DNA of 38,100 nt from Acidobacteriota bacterium (GCA_003224145.1 QHYN01000244.1:1-38100), one strand, 5' to 3'. Counted from the first letter of the stretch, positions 28,131 to 38,100 are shown. Numbers and translations: made by a program. The notes: generated by a model from the sequence alone, not told the origin.

Positions 28131-30827
28131 TCACTCGCGCCCGACATTCGTCAGTCCTTCCAGGAGAACGATGTCGGAATCGCCCTCGGCAACCGCCGCC
28201 AGGACAAAGCGCCCGTCGGGCGACCAGGACACGCGGCGGGCAATGAACGTCGCGCGTTGGCCGAAATCGGTAATCTGACGCCATTCGCCAGTCGTTGTCG
28301 AGAGCGCCCAAAGATTGGTGGTAAACCCGTCGGTCAGTGCTTGCGCCAGCCATTTCCCATCGGGCGACAGCGCGGGATTGACGATCTGCCAGATCGGCGC
28401 CCGCGAGGATGGAATGCGCGCGAGCACGCGAAAGGGTCCGTCCTCGGGAGTCGCAGCCCGGATTTCGAATTCCGGTGTGCCATCGACAATCGGCCGCTCG
28501 AACACGTAGTACAGGGTGGCGCCGTGTAGCCCAATCACGTTACGCAGCCGCTCGGTCCTCACGGTGACAGCCGGGCCTCCGTCAAGAGGCACTTTTTTCA
28601 GCACGACATCGGTGGCTGTCACGCCGCTCCACGTCGAGTAATAGACCCAGCGGCCGTCCTGCGACCAAGCAGGACCGAGACCAGGGTTCGCGACGTTGCG
28701 CAGAGTGCTTCCATCTGAATCCACCAGCCAGACTCCAAACTTCAGCCCGGCGTTGCCGCGCGAAGAGACGAACACGATGGTGCGGCCATCGGGCGACCAC
28801 TGTGGGACGCCCAAGGCCACGCTCGGATCGCGCTCATGAGTGATCTGACGCAGCCCGCCACTCTCGGTGTTCACAACCCACAGGTTTGCGTGACCGCCGC
28901 TGTCAGATAGAAACGCGACTTCTTTGCCGTCGGGGCTGGCTGTTGGGGTGAGGACCTGCCCGGTCTGTCGCGTCACACGAACGGCGCGGCGCACGTTCTC
29001 CGTGGGCGGACCGTCGACCGGGAACTTCCAGATGTCGGTCTGTAGTTTCATGCGGCTGACCAGTATTGCGCCACTCTTGGAGATGTCCGGATTCATGTGC
29101 GACGTCTCGCCCGATATGACTTGCCGGACGCGTCCATCACGCAATCTCACCTCCCACAGGCCTAATGTCGGCAAATAAGGCATCGTGCCGCCGCGGCTTG
29201 AGCTGTAGATAATGCCCGTGCTGTCGGGCAGCCAAGCAAAACCGCTCATCATAGTGTTGTCATGCGTTAACTGACGCGGTTCCCCTCCAGTTGCCGGCGC
29301 CACGAAAATGTCGAATCTAATCGTGTCTCCGCGCTGAAAGGCAATCCATCGGCCGTCCGGCGACCAGCGGGGATACAAGTAGTATGTGGTGGGGGTGAAC
29401 TGGGCGACCAGATCGAATCTGGAACCGTCTTCGGACGCTGTCACCAGTTGGATGCCCTCTTTCGCCAGCCGAAAGAGCGCAAGCCGCCCATCCGTCGGGC
29501 TGACGTCAGTTCCTCCCACGCTGTCGACGACACGCCGTGGCACGCCACCAAACGTCGGGATCTCCCAGATGCTCCCCTGAACCGCTCCTGATACGGCCGG
29601 CGAAAAATACAGGATCAAGCTTGAGTCGGGCGACCAGCGAGGGAACTCGTGATCGACTGGATCGCGCGTGATTTGCAGCGGCGCGCCGCCCGCAATAAGC
29701 TGCACGAAAATCTGTCGTTTGCCACCCACGCCAGCGGTGAACGCCAACGACCTGCCGTCCGGTGAAATGGCCGGAGACTCCTCGAGGCCGGGAAGATCCG
29801 TGAGACGTGTGACGCGAATATCGGGCGGCGACGGCCTCGCCGCTGGCCTTCCGAACCTGTCGAGCACCGCCCAGAGAAAAACGAGGGCTGTCGCAATCCC
29901 GAGCGACAGCGCCGAGAGTGCCACGGGGGACCATCGTCGCGGCGCCGGCACTGGAGCCGGTTCGGCAGGCGTGGCCATCGTGTCTTCGAGCTCGATCCGC
30001 GCGTCTGCGATGTCGTGAAGCCGCCGCCTGGCATCTTTCTGCAGACAGCGCGTCAGCAAGCGTCGGATGCTGCCCGGCGTATCGGGCGGCAGCGACTTCC
30101 ACGCCGGTTCGGCGCCAACGACGGCAACGATAGTGTCCGTGACGGTCTCGCGTGCGAAAGCCGAAGAGCCCGTTAACATCTCGAAGAGCACGCACCCGAA
30201 GGCCCAGATGTCGGTGCGTTTATCGACCGGCTGACCTCGCGCCTGCTCCGGGCTCATGTACGCGGCGGTGCCGAGAATCACGCCTTCGATCGTCCCGCGC
30301 GCCGTTATAGTGGGAGACTTCGACAGATCCGGACCGGACCCTTCGGCCGCAAGAGCTTTTGCGAGACCGAAGTCGAGGACCTTGACCACCCCATCGGGCG
30401 TGATCTTGATGTTGGAGGGTTTGAGATCGCGATGGATGATCCCGGCTCTGTGGGCGGCGTCGAGTGCATCGGCGATCTGTTGCGCGACGGCCAAAGCCTC
30501 CGAGAAAGGCAACGGGCCCCGGCGCACGCGATCGTCCAACGTGTCGCCCTCGACCAACTCGAGCACCAGGGCCGGCACGTTGCCGGCGTCTTCGAAACCG
30601 TAGATTGCCCCGATGTGCGGATGATTGAGCGATGCGAGCAGTCGTGCTTCGCGTTCGAAGCGCGCCGCGCGATCGGCGTCCGCCGTGAACAGCGGCGGCA
30701 GGAGCTTCAGCGCGACGTCACGCCCAAGCTTGGTGTCGCGGGCGCGATACACCTCCCCCATACCGCCAGCGCCTAGCGGTGCAACGATCTCATACGGCCC
30801 GAGTTTCGTGCCAGAGGTTAGGGCCAT
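28131..30827 (-). CDS. Ser/Thr protein kinase with transmembrane segment and C-terminal TolB/WD40-like propeller
   Basis: GPYEIVAPLGAGGMGEVYRARDTKLGRDVALKLL, IIHRDLKPSNIK, VLDFGLAK, TM segment ALSALSLGIATALVFLWAVL, repeated SPDGR/WSPDG blades. Confidence 0.95.
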   Translation of the reverse strand: MALTSGTKLGPYEIVAPLGAGGMGEVYRARDTKLGRDVALKLLPPLFTADADRAARFEREARLLASLNHPHIGAIYGFEDAGNVPALVLELVEGDTLDDRVRRGPLPFSEALAVAQQIADALDAAHRAGIIHRDLKPSNIKITPDGVVKVLDFGLAKALAAEGSGPDLSKSPTITARGTIEGVILGTAAYMSPEQARGQPVDKRTDIWAFGCVLFEMLTGSSAFARETVTDTIVAVVGAEPAWKSLPPDTPGSIRRLLTRCLQKDARRRLHDIADARIELEDTMATPAEPAPVPAPRRWSPVALSALSLGIATALVFLWAVLDRFGRPAARPSPPDIRVTRLTDLPGLEESPAISPDGRSLAFTAGVGGKRQIFVQLIAGGAPLQITRDPVDHEFPRWSPDSSLILYFSPAVSGAVQGSIWEIPTFGGVPRRVVDSVGGTDVSPTDGRLALFRLAKEGIQLVTASEDGSRFDLVAQFTPTTYYLYPRWSPDGRWIAFQRGDTIRFDIFVAPATGGEPRQLTHDNTMMSGFAWLPDSTGIIYSSSRGGTMPYLPTLGLWEVRLRDGRVRQVISGETSHMNPDISKSGAILVSRMKLQTDIWKFPVDGPPTENVRRAVRVTRQTGQVLTPTASPDGKEVAFLSDSGGHANLWVVNTESGGLRQITHERDPSVALGVPQWSPDGRTIVFVSSRGNAGLKFGVWLVDSDGSTLRNVANPGLGPAWSQDGRWVYYSTWSGVTATDVVLKKVPLDGGPAVTVRTERLRNVIGLHGATLYYVFERPIVDGTPEFEIRAATPEDGPFRVLARIPSSRAPIWQIVNPALSPDGKWLAQALTDGFTTNLWALSTTTGEWRQITDFGQRATFIARRVSWSPDGRFVLAAVAEGDSDIVLLEGLTNVGRE

Positions 30828-30857
30828 CCGTGCGCGCAATTATAGCCCCAAGAATGA

Positions 30858-31031
30858 GAGGCAGCCGCCATCTTCCGGCTGGGACGAGCCAAGGGAGTGA
30901 CCCTAACGACCATCGATGCGTCGATTGTGGCGATTGCTCTGGAACATCACGTCAGCGTCTTCACTCTAGATAAGGACTTTTTCCGCATCGCCCGATTCAC
31001 CGGCCTTTCGGCTGCACTCGCCGCGTCCTTG
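30858..31031 (+). pseudogene. Truncated VapC/PIN-domain toxin C-terminal remnant
   Basis: Frame reads GVTLTTIDASIVAIALEHHVSVFTLDKDFFRIARFTGL, typical of the PIN-domain C terminus; no N-terminal half and no antitoxin gene. Confidence 0.55.
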
Positions 31032-31228
31032 AGTCCAGCTCGAGATAGCTGGGTTTGATCCCTGGGAGGGAGAACATAGCGGGGATTGGGTGTATACTCC
31101 GGCTACCAGTTCAAGCAAGTTGGAGTTCCCATGAGGTTTTTCTCGCGCGGGAATCCGAACATTCCATTGAGCCAAGGCCGAACCTTGGATTGTCCTGCAG
31201 CGGCCTGCTCTCCCCTAGAGAGGGTGAC

Positions 31229-33028
31229 ATGAAACAGACCTTCGCGATCGCCATTGGAGGCGCGGCGGGCCAGGGAGTAGCCACGCCAGGAGACATTTTC
31301 GCAAAAATCTTCAGCCGACGTGGCTTGAACCTGAATGCTTACAACGCCTATCAATCCATCATTCGCGGCGGCCATACGCTGCTGACGATTCGAGCGGGTC
31401 CGGAAAAAGTCACCAACATGGGCGACCGGATCGATCTGCTGATTCCTCTCAACCAGGACACCATGGATCGGCATCTGGGGCTGCTGAGGGCCGGGGCGGC
31501 GTGTATCTACAATGCGGACACGATTAAGCCTGGCGTTGCCGCCAGCGGCGTGCAACTCTGCCCACTCCCCGTTTCCGAGTTGGCGGACATCACGCGAAAC
31601 AAGGTTGCGCAGAACACGCTGGCGCTCGGGGCGGGCCTGCACATGATGGGTATTGGATTCCCAGCCTTAGAGGAAGTCCTGCGGGAGCAGTTCAAGAAAA
31701 AAGGCGAGGCCGTGGTGGCGGAAAACATAGGCGTGGCGCGAGCGGGCTACGATTACGCCGCGGCGCACTTCCGGGCTTTCGCGAATCCGCTACCCAAAAT
31801 GGAAAAACGCTACGCCGTGCTGAGCGGGAATACCGCCCTGGCCATGGGTGGTGCCGCGGCGGGGGTGAAGTTTTACTGTGCTTATCCGATGAGTCCTTCG
31901 ACCGGCGTGTTGCACTGGATGGCAGCGCACGCGCGCAAAGCCGGCATCATGGTGCGGCAGGTGGAGGACGAAATCGGGGTGATCAATATGGCCATCGGTG
32001 CGGCGCACGGGGGCGTCCGCGCGATGTGCGCGACATCGGGCGGCGGCTTCGCGCTGATGAGCGAAGGCTTGGGGATGTCCGCGATGATCGAAACCCCGGT
32101 GGTGGTCATCAACTGCCAACGAGCGGGCCCGTCGACGGGCGTTCCCACCAAGACCGAGCAGGGCGACCTTTGGCAAATGCTGGGCGCCGCTTTTGGAGAC
32201 TATCCGCGAGTGATCGCGGCTCCGCTGGATATTGGCGATTGCTTCAAGCTGATCCCCGAGATTTTCAACGTTGCTGACCGGTTCCAGTGCCCTGGACTCG
32301 TGCTTTGCGATCTGTTGCTGTCGGAAGGCAGGCTGAGCGTCGATCCGAAAGATCTGGATTTCAGCACGGCGATCGATCGTGGCGAGCTGATTACCAGCTC
32401 GAACGGCAACGGGGCGGGCGCTGAGGTTGCCACGAACGGGAGTTACAAACGCTACAAAATCACGGAGAGCGGTATTTCGCCGCGCGCTGTCCCGGGCGTT
32501 CCCGAGCATATTCACACCGTGGCCACGGACGAACACATGGAAGACGGGGTGCTGATCAGCGACGAATTCACCAATCCGGTCAAGCGCCGCGCCATGATGG
32601 AAAAGCGCATGCGCAAGGTGGCGGGGATTGAGGCTGCCGTTGCGCCGCCGAAGCTAATGGGACCGCGCGATGCGGAGGTTACGTTGATCGGCTGGGGCTC
32701 GACGAAAGGGGTGATCGAGGAATCCTGCGAAATTCTCAATGAGCAAGGGATTTCCGCAAACCACCTCCAAATCCGCTGGCTGGTGCCGCTGCATGGCGAG
32801 GCGATTCTTCAAATTCTTAAAGGCGCGCGGCACACCATCATCGTAGAGAACAATTACAGCGGCCAATTCGCGCGCTACTTGCGTAGCGAAACCAGCTTTG
32901 TGCCGGACGGACACATTCGCAAATACGACGGGGAACCCTTCATGCCACACCACATTGTGGAAGCGGTGAAGGAGCAGCTCGCCGGGAAGACAAAACTCTC
33001 GGTTCCCGCGCACGAGATTATGGTCTGA
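31229..33028 (+). CDS. 2-oxoacid:ferredoxin oxidoreductase, fused gamma-alpha subunit (KorA-like)
   Basis: GGAAGQGVATPGDIFAKIFSRRGLNL (gamma domain), YPMSPSTGVLHWMAAHA, VEDEIGVINMAIGAAHGGVRAMCATSGGGFALMSEGLGM; start at 31229 after GAGAGGGTGAC. Confidence 0.94.
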   Translation: MKQTFAIAIGGAAGQGVATPGDIFAKIFSRRGLNLNAYNAYQSIIRGGHTLLTIRAGPEKVTNMGDRIDLLIPLNQDTMDRHLGLLRAGAACIYNADTIKPGVAASGVQLCPLPVSELADITRNKVAQNTLALGAGLHMMGIGFPALEEVLREQFKKKGEAVVAENIGVARAGYDYAAAHFRAFANPLPKMEKRYAVLSGNTALAMGGAAAGVKFYCAYPMSPSTGVLHWMAAHARKAGIMVRQVEDEIGVINMAIGAAHGGVRAMCATSGGGFALMSEGLGMSAMIETPVVVINCQRAGPSTGVPTKTEQGDLWQMLGAAFGDYPRVIAAPLDIGDCFKLIPEIFNVADRFQCPGLVLCDLLLSEGRLSVDPKDLDFSTAIDRGELITSSNGNGAGAEVATNGSYKRYKITESGISPRAVPGVPEHIHTVATDEHMEDGVLISDEFTNPVKRRAMMEKRMRKVAGIEAAVAPPKLMGPRDAEVTLIGWGSTKGVIEESCEILNEQGISANHLQIRWLVPLHGEAILQILKGARHTIIVENNYSGQFARYLRSETSFVPDGHIRKYDGEPFMPHHIVEAVKEQLAGKTKLSVPAHEIMV

Positions 33029-33041
33029 GGAGGAGACGCAC

Positions 33042-33938
33042 ATGGCGACAAGCGTGCAACGTGCCAGTCAACTGACCCTGGCGGATATGAAAGGCAAAGT
33101 CGATCCGGACTGGTGCCCCGGATGTGGCGATTTTGGCGTGCTCGCGGCGCTGGAAAAGGCGCTGGTCGAGCTGCGAATCCCGAATCACAATGTTGTCGCT
33201 ATCAGCGGCATCGGGTGTTCGTCCAACCTTCCCGGGTACATCAACACGTATGGGATGCACACGCTACATGGTCGGGCGCTGGCGGTGGCGACTGGTTTGA
33301 AGCTTGCCAATCATGAGCTAACTGTCATTGTCACGGGCGGCGACGGTGACGGCTTCGGAATCGGCGGCAACCATTTCGTGCATACGATGCGGCGAAATGT
33401 GGACCTGCTCTACATCGTGATGGACAACCAGATCTATGGCCTGACCACAGGTCAGACGTCTCCGACGAGCCGAATCGGGATGAAGACGAAAAGCATGCCA
33501 TTCGGGAACATCGAGGCGCCGGTCAATCCGATTTCCCTGGCACTGGCGGCGGGCGCGACGTTTGTCGCGCGAGGCTACAGCGGCGAACAGAAGCATCTCA
33601 CGGAGCTCATCAAACAAGGCATCGAGCACAAGGGCTTTTCGTTCCTCGACGTCTTCAGCCCCTGCGTGACTTACAATCATGACAACACTTACCAGTGGTA
33701 CCGCCCGCGGGTGAAAAAGCTCGAAGATGATTCTGCCTATGATGCAACGGATTGGACAGCCGCGATGGAGAAGTCGCTGCTCTGGGGCGATGAAATCCCT
33801 ATTGGCAAATTTTTCGAGCGCACAGACGTTCCCACCCTGCACGGGTCCGAGCCGGTGTTGAACGAAGGACCGCTGGTGCACCTAGACGCCAGGGTGCCGC
33901 CCGATGTGGCCCGCACATTCATTGAAGAGCTAATGTAG
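33042..33938 (+). CDS. 2-oxoacid:ferredoxin oxidoreductase, beta subunit (KorB-like)
   Basis: DPDWCPGCGDFGVLAALEKAL, SGIGCSSNLPGYINTYGMHTLHGRALAVATGLKLAN, GGDGDGFGIGGNHFVHTMRRNVDLLYIVMDNQIYGLTTGQTSPTS. Confidence 0.96.
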   Translation: MATSVQRASQLTLADMKGKVDPDWCPGCGDFGVLAALEKALVELRIPNHNVVAISGIGCSSNLPGYINTYGMHTLHGRALAVATGLKLANHELTVIVTGGDGDGFGIGGNHFVHTMRRNVDLLYIVMDNQIYGLTTGQTSPTSRIGMKTKSMPFGNIEAPVNPISLALAAGATFVARGYSGEQKHLTELIKQGIEHKGFSFLDVFSPCVTYNHDNTYQWYRPRVKKLEDDSAYDATDWTAAMEKSLLWGDEIPIGKFFERTDVPTLHGSEPVLNEGPLVHLDARVPPDVARTFIEELM

Positions 33939-33972
33939 GAAAGGTGGTCCATTCTTTGACGGCCACGGGAAT

Positions 33973-36600
33973 CTAGCTTCCGGCGGCGGCATGGCGAGCC
34001 AGGAATTTCCGCCGGTACAGTTCGAAGAAACGGCTGGTGAAGCGATTCTCAGGGTCGTAGCGGTGTTTCGCCTGGAAGAAGCTGTCCATGTTGGGATATG
34101 CCCGCCGCAGGTCTTCGAATTCCACTTCGCGAGCGTAGGTGAGATAAAAGGTGCCGCCGTTCTGCACGGCGAGGCGTGTCAACTCTTGTGCAAGCTCGTT
34201 GCTCTTCCTCCACCCTTCCGGCGAGAGAGGCTCATTGATATACAGCACCGCGGCAAGAGCTTCCTCACGCGGCGCATAAGAGAGGAAGGATTCGGGGTCT
34301 GCCCTCACGTAGCGGATGGTCAATCCCAGTAGATTCGTCCGTGATTCGCGCAGAACGGTGCGGGCCGCTTCCATAAAAGGAACAAAGCGGGGGATGGGAA
34401 CAAAAAACTCCTGAATCACGTCCGTATCGGCGGGCGAATGGTATTCAAACATTTTGATCGCCGAGACCGGGGGCCGCATGGCGTTATTACGGGAGACGAA
34501 TCCTCCGCGTGAGGGATGCAGGGAAATCAGCTTCTCGGCGTGCCACCGAAGGGTCTTTCCCCATCGGTGTTTTCGGGATAACCCGAACAGAAAACGGTCG
34601 CGCTGGACGTTGCGTTCGTGGTCGAGCTGGAAAATACCTTTGGGGCGGGCCGATGTCGCGCTCCATTTCGTCACGATGGTGTCGTCGAGAAAACAATTTG
34701 GCGCAATAGAGGGACGACCAATGAAGAGCCGGGCGTCGGAATCACCGCGGACCTTTCGCTCGAAATATTCGGGAACCGCGGCGAGAGGCATGACTTCCGA
34801 ACTCTGCTGGTAAACGCAATTCTCAACGAGTTCGAGATCGACATCCAGGATAATTCCGAACATGCCGTAGCCGCCAATGGCGAGGCGAAACAGCTCAGCG
34901 TTTTCGGACCTGCTCGCGTGAAGCACAGAGCCATCTGCGAGCATTATGCGAAAACCAAGGACGCTCTGAATGATGGTGGAGAATTCAAGATCCCGGCCGT
35001 GGGCATTGGCGGAAAGCGAGCCCCCCACGGTGAAATTGTTATCGGACTGCTGGGCCTTCATGGCGAGTCCGGAGGCGTTTATGGTGTCCTGGATTTTTTC
35101 CCAACTGATTCCGCTTTCGACGGTGATCCGCTTCCCGGGCACGTCGAGAGAAAGGACACGGTTGAAGCGCTTCAAATCCAGAGCGACGGCGCCCTCCGCA
35201 AAGGCGTGGCCACCGAGATTGTGCGTCGTTCCCATTAGACAGACCTGCAGACTGTTCTTGCGCGCCTGATCCAGAGCTTCACGAATGCCCGAGATCGTGC
35301 GGGGTGAATAAATCGTTCGTAAGCGCGCGGAATAGACGCGGCGCGCATCGATTACCCGGAGGTGTGGTGTTTCTTTTTGAATTTCGTAGAGTGCACTCAG
35401 GAGCCGCTTGCGTGCGCGCGAAGGCACTTCCGGATAGACCGGGAGATAGAGCAGCTTGCGGTAGGCGGCACGCAATTTTTCGGGCGCGGGGAATTTGCCT
35501 CCCGGCGGCGGCTCGACCACGTAGAGCGCGGAGCCCGCAGTGGTGGCGTCAAATCCATAGGTGCGAAGCGCGGCAGCAAACCGGTCGGGAGCTTCCACGA
35601 GAACGGGAAACACCCAATAGCTGTGAAAGGGCGCGGCGCTGCCGAGGCAAGTTAGGCCGGGAGGAAGCGCTCGCGCAAATTCTCCTGCCACCTCCGTCCG
35701 CTGTCGCAACCGCTCGGCGCTGAACTTGCGGAGACGCCGCCGCAGCAGCCCCAGGAGCGGGGCGGACGGGTGCTTGCGAATCAGCGCCAGATCCTCTTCT
35801 TCGTCTTCGGGCGGCAGATTGCGCACCGCGTTGATCACCTGGTCGAAATCCTTTTCGAAGAACATGCAGGCGCGGTAAAAAAGGCCGTAGAGAAGAGGAA
35901 TGGTGAAGAGCTTGACGAGAACGTGGGTGAAGAGCAAATGGAAATACTCGGTGCGCTTCTGCAGTGGGTAGCCTTGCTGGAGGGAGCGCATTTTTTGCAG
36001 AAGCTGGGGATCTTTCAATCGAACGAGCGCGCCGACGAGCGCGGTTGCCGTTTTGATGGAGCCGAAGCTGAACATCGCCACATCCGTCTCCACATGACCG
36101 GTGTAATCCATGCCCGAGAAGGCTTGCGCGCAGTCTTCCAGGACCAGGAGTCCGTGACGTTTGGCGACGGCGATGAACGGGTCCATCTCCACGCGGCTGC
36201 CAAAAAGATGTGCAATCACTACCGCGCGCGTTTTCGGCGTGATCGCCGCTTCCATTGCCGAAACCTCCGGCGCGAGTTTTTCGAGATTGAGATCCAGCGG
36301 GACGGGAACCAGGCCGTGTTTCCGGGCAATGTCTGCCATTTCGCGAATGGTGAGCGCGGACATCAGAATTTCGCTGCCCGGGGACCATCCCTGAGCCTTC
36401 AAGAAGAGGTCGAAGGCTGCACGCACGGCGAACGTAACCAGGACGGGCTGCCCCGGAGCAAACAGATGACGGAGAGCGGCCTCGCACTTCTCCGCGTTCC
36501 CAGGGACAAGACACCGGAGCATACCTGCGGCGAGGTCGCGCCAACGAATGTCGAGTTGTTTACGGGGATAGAGCAACAGTTTCCGGCGGGTCATCGGCAT
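33973..36600 (-). CDS. Fusion of a DegT/DnrJ/EryC1-like PLP aminotransferase domain with a C-terminal FAD-linked oxidase (ALO/DprE1-like)
   Basis: N half: PVLVTFAVRAAFDLFL, LEDCAQAF, MFSFGSIKTATALVGALV (PLP Lys context). C half: GTTHNLGGHAFAEGAVALDLKRFNRVLSLD...QSDNNFTVGGSLSANAHGRD and C-terminal DPENRFTSRFF. Single uninterrupted ORF. Confidence 0.88.
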   Translation of the reverse strand: MPMTRRKLLLYPRKQLDIRWRDLAAGMLRCLVPGNAEKCEAALRHLFAPGQPVLVTFAVRAAFDLFLKAQGWSPGSEILMSALTIREMADIARKHGLVPVPLDLNLEKLAPEVSAMEAAITPKTRAVVIAHLFGSRVEMDPFIAVAKRHGLLVLEDCAQAFSGMDYTGHVETDVAMFSFGSIKTATALVGALVRLKDPQLLQKMRSLQQGYPLQKRTEYFHLLFTHVLVKLFTIPLLYGLFYRACMFFEKDFDQVINAVRNLPPEDEEEDLALIRKHPSAPLLGLLRRRLRKFSAERLRQRTEVAGEFARALPPGLTCLGSAAPFHSYWVFPVLVEAPDRFAAALRTYGFDATTAGSALYVVEPPPGGKFPAPEKLRAAYRKLLYLPVYPEVPSRARKRLLSALYEIQKETPHLRVIDARRVYSARLRTIYSPRTISGIREALDQARKNSLQVCLMGTTHNLGGHAFAEGAVALDLKRFNRVLSLDVPGKRITVESGISWEKIQDTINASGLAMKAQQSDNNFTVGGSLSANAHGRDLEFSTIIQSVLGFRIMLADGSVLHASRSENAELFRLAIGGYGMFGIILDVDLELVENCVYQQSSEVMPLAAVPEYFERKVRGDSDARLFIGRPSIAPNCFLDDTIVTKWSATSARPKGIFQLDHERNVQRDRFLFGLSRKHRWGKTLRWHAEKLISLHPSRGGFVSRNNAMRPPVSAIKMFEYHSPADTDVIQEFFVPIPRFVPFMEAARTVLRESRTNLLGLTIRYVRADPESFLSYAPREEALAAVLYINEPLSPEGWRKSNELAQELTRLAVQNGGTFYLTYAREVEFEDLRRAYPNMDSFFQAKHRYDPENRFTSRFFELYRRKFLARHAAAGS

Positions 36601-36806
36601 AGAGTGGCGGCATTCTATAACAGGCGGCGGAAAGAGACCATCCCAGAAGAGCGTCCTTGGTGCACCGCTGAACGCGGCGCGCAGGCAAACCGTGTCACTA
36701 TCCTGTCGGCAAGGCGCTGGCGCGATTGCCATGAATCTCTTAGAATCGCGTCACTTTTTGGGGCCATCCTGTTACAGGTATGACTCCATTGTGAGGAGGT
36801 TCTCTT

Positions 36807-37259
36807 ATGAAGGCGGCCATCGGTTTGTGCGCGACGCTCTGCATGTGCGCGGCTGTTGGGATTGCCCAGCAGCAGGTGAAACCTCGTGGAGAAGAGGGAA
36901 GAATCATTGCGCTGGAATCGGCCTGGGACCAGGCCGAGCAAAACAGGGACGTGAACGCGCTCGCCAACCTGCTGGCGGACAACTTGGTTTACGTGGACTA
37001 CGACGGGTCGCTGAGCAACAAACAGGAATTCCTGGCGAGCATCAAGAGCGGGGACGTCACCGGGGAGCAGATCAACAACGAAGGTGTGAGCGTGCGTCTG
37101 TACAACAACAATGTGGCCGTGAGCACGGGCATCTACCGAGACAAAGGAATCGAAAAAGGAAAACCCTTTCACCGCCGGGGGCGCTTCACCAACGTGTGGC
37201 TGAATCAAAACGGCAAGTGGGAATGCATTGCCAGCCAATCGACGTTGATCGCGCGCTAG
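36807..37259 (+). CDS. Secreted SnoaL/DUF4440-like (NTF2-fold) protein
   Basis: Signal-like N terminus; IIALESAWDQAEQNRDVNALANLLADNLVYVDYDGSLSNKQEFLASIKSGD...GRFTNVWLNQNGKWECIASQST; GAGGAGG RBS. Confidence 0.88.
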   Translation: MKAAIGLCATLCMCAAVGIAQQQVKPRGEEGRIIALESAWDQAEQNRDVNALANLLADNLVYVDYDGSLSNKQEFLASIKSGDVTGEQINNEGVSVRLYNNNVAVSTGIYRDKGIEKGKPFHRRGRFTNVWLNQNGKWECIASQSTLIAR

Positions 37260-37375
37260 CCACAAGGAATCCAGAGTCTTAGATAACGAAATCCACGCAA
37301 TCGAAAGTGCAGCCGCCACAACTTCATTAGAGAGAGGGTATCGAAAGATTTCTGGAGATGGGCAGCGCAGGTGGC

Positions 37376-38080
37376 TTACGGTCGATCTTCGCTTTCGTGG
37401 ATTTCGTGAGCGACCCAGATGGTCACGCCCACGCTGGCTGCGATGACGTACCAAATGAACTTGCTCTTGGCAGCTTTAATGGGAGGCCCGCCTATGCCTT
37501 TGGTGCCAGCCCCGCGCGGCCCCTGTGGGTTAGGCGCGTTCGGATCAAGAACGATGCGGTAAGCGACTCCTTCGGGAATTTCGCGCACGTCATCTTCGAC
37601 GGCGATAGAAAGCGAGCCGCGAGTGCTCTGGACGACGAGTTCCTTGGGGCCCAGGACGGTGACCTTCCCGATGGTGGGCCCGTCGGTGTACGGACGAATC
37701 ACCGCGGAAGCCACATGCAGGGCGAAAGCTTTTGAATTGGCCGTGGAAAAAGTGGCTGAGCCGAGCGTAAGCGTGGCGGCGTTGCTGGCCTCATCCTGAA
37801 TCAAGGTAGCGCAGCTGCCGCCTGAGAGAAGCAAGCGGGCCGCGCCCGCACGCACCTGGACGCTACCCATTTGTTCCGTACTCAGCCGGTCTCCGCTAAA
37901 AACGGTTGCACCGACAGAAGCCAGGGTGGACCCCACATGAGCGCGATCAGCAAAAACCACCGTCCCAAACGAAGCGGAGGGAGCGCCCCAGAGAGGTGTA
38001 ATCAAAAGCGTGAGCGAGAGCAGGGTGGCAACAAAATCTCGGGCTATTAAAGAGCAGTCGAACAAATACAGGCGCGCCAT
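37376..38080 (-). CDS. Secreted FecR-like domain protein
   Basis: LLSLTLLITPLWGAPSASFGTVVFADRAHVGSTLASVGATVFSGDRLSTEQMGSVQVRAGAARLLLSGGSCATL; C-terminal TM segment. Confidence 0.75.
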   Translation of the reverse strand: MARLYLFDCSLIARDFVATLLSLTLLITPLWGAPSASFGTVVFADRAHVGSTLASVGATVFSGDRLSTEQMGSVQVRAGAARLLLSGGSCATLIQDEASNAATLTLGSATFSTANSKAFALHVASAVIRPYTDGPTIGKVTVLGPKELVVQSTRGSLSIAVEDDVREIPEGVAYRIVLDPNAPNPQGPRGAGTKGIGGPPIKAAKSKFIWYVIAASVGVTIWVAHEIHESEDRP

Positions 38081-38100
38081 CATCGCCTCCAAGAGGGCCA

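Overview
38.1 kb of GC-rich bacterial chromosome. Gene content (secreted FecR-like protein, Ser/Thr kinase with a C-terminal beta-propeller, UPF0173 hydrolase, MscL with a zinc ribbon) looks Acidobacteriota-like; this is an inference, as no rRNA or tRNA is present to confirm it. Most of the window is ordinary core/metabolic coding: an ABC ATPase (truncated at the left edge) fused to a DtxR-like domain, DUF971, cNMP-DUF1003, APC permease-USP, MscL, cyclophilin, bacillithiol-transferase-like DinB, TrxB, proline dehydrogenase, a P450/O-methyltransferase/UPF0173 operon, TlpA, ferredoxin, alpha/beta hydrolase, GH57, trypsin-like protease, RelA/SpoT, a degenerate M1-like protein, RidA, an AraC/AKR/cupin/nitroreductase segment, a Ser/Thr kinase, KorAB, a DegT-FAD oxidase fusion, an NTF2-like protein and a FecR-like protein. 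The signals annotation would miss are: (1) a ~560-nt pyrimidine-rich non-coding leader upstream of relA/spoT, headed by a near-consensus sigma70 promoter (TTGACA-N17-TATCAT), with about six degenerate units (AAGTCCTTT...CTCTTACAAA) each followed by a hairpin whose stem sequence differs between units; (2) a ~128-bp imperfect direct repeat of the 3' end of ridA bracketing a 3.6-kb segment; (3) a ~108-bp MITE-like inverted repeat that supplies the trxB stop codon; (4) a cluster of REP-like micro-hairpins at 17.4-17.6 kb; (5) two unusual domain fusions (ABC ATPase-DtxR and DegT aminotransferase-FAD oxidase); (6) an M1-aminopeptidase-like protein whose HExxHxW motif is replaced by PSLAASW; and (7) gene remnants (cupin, VapC/PIN, ridA).
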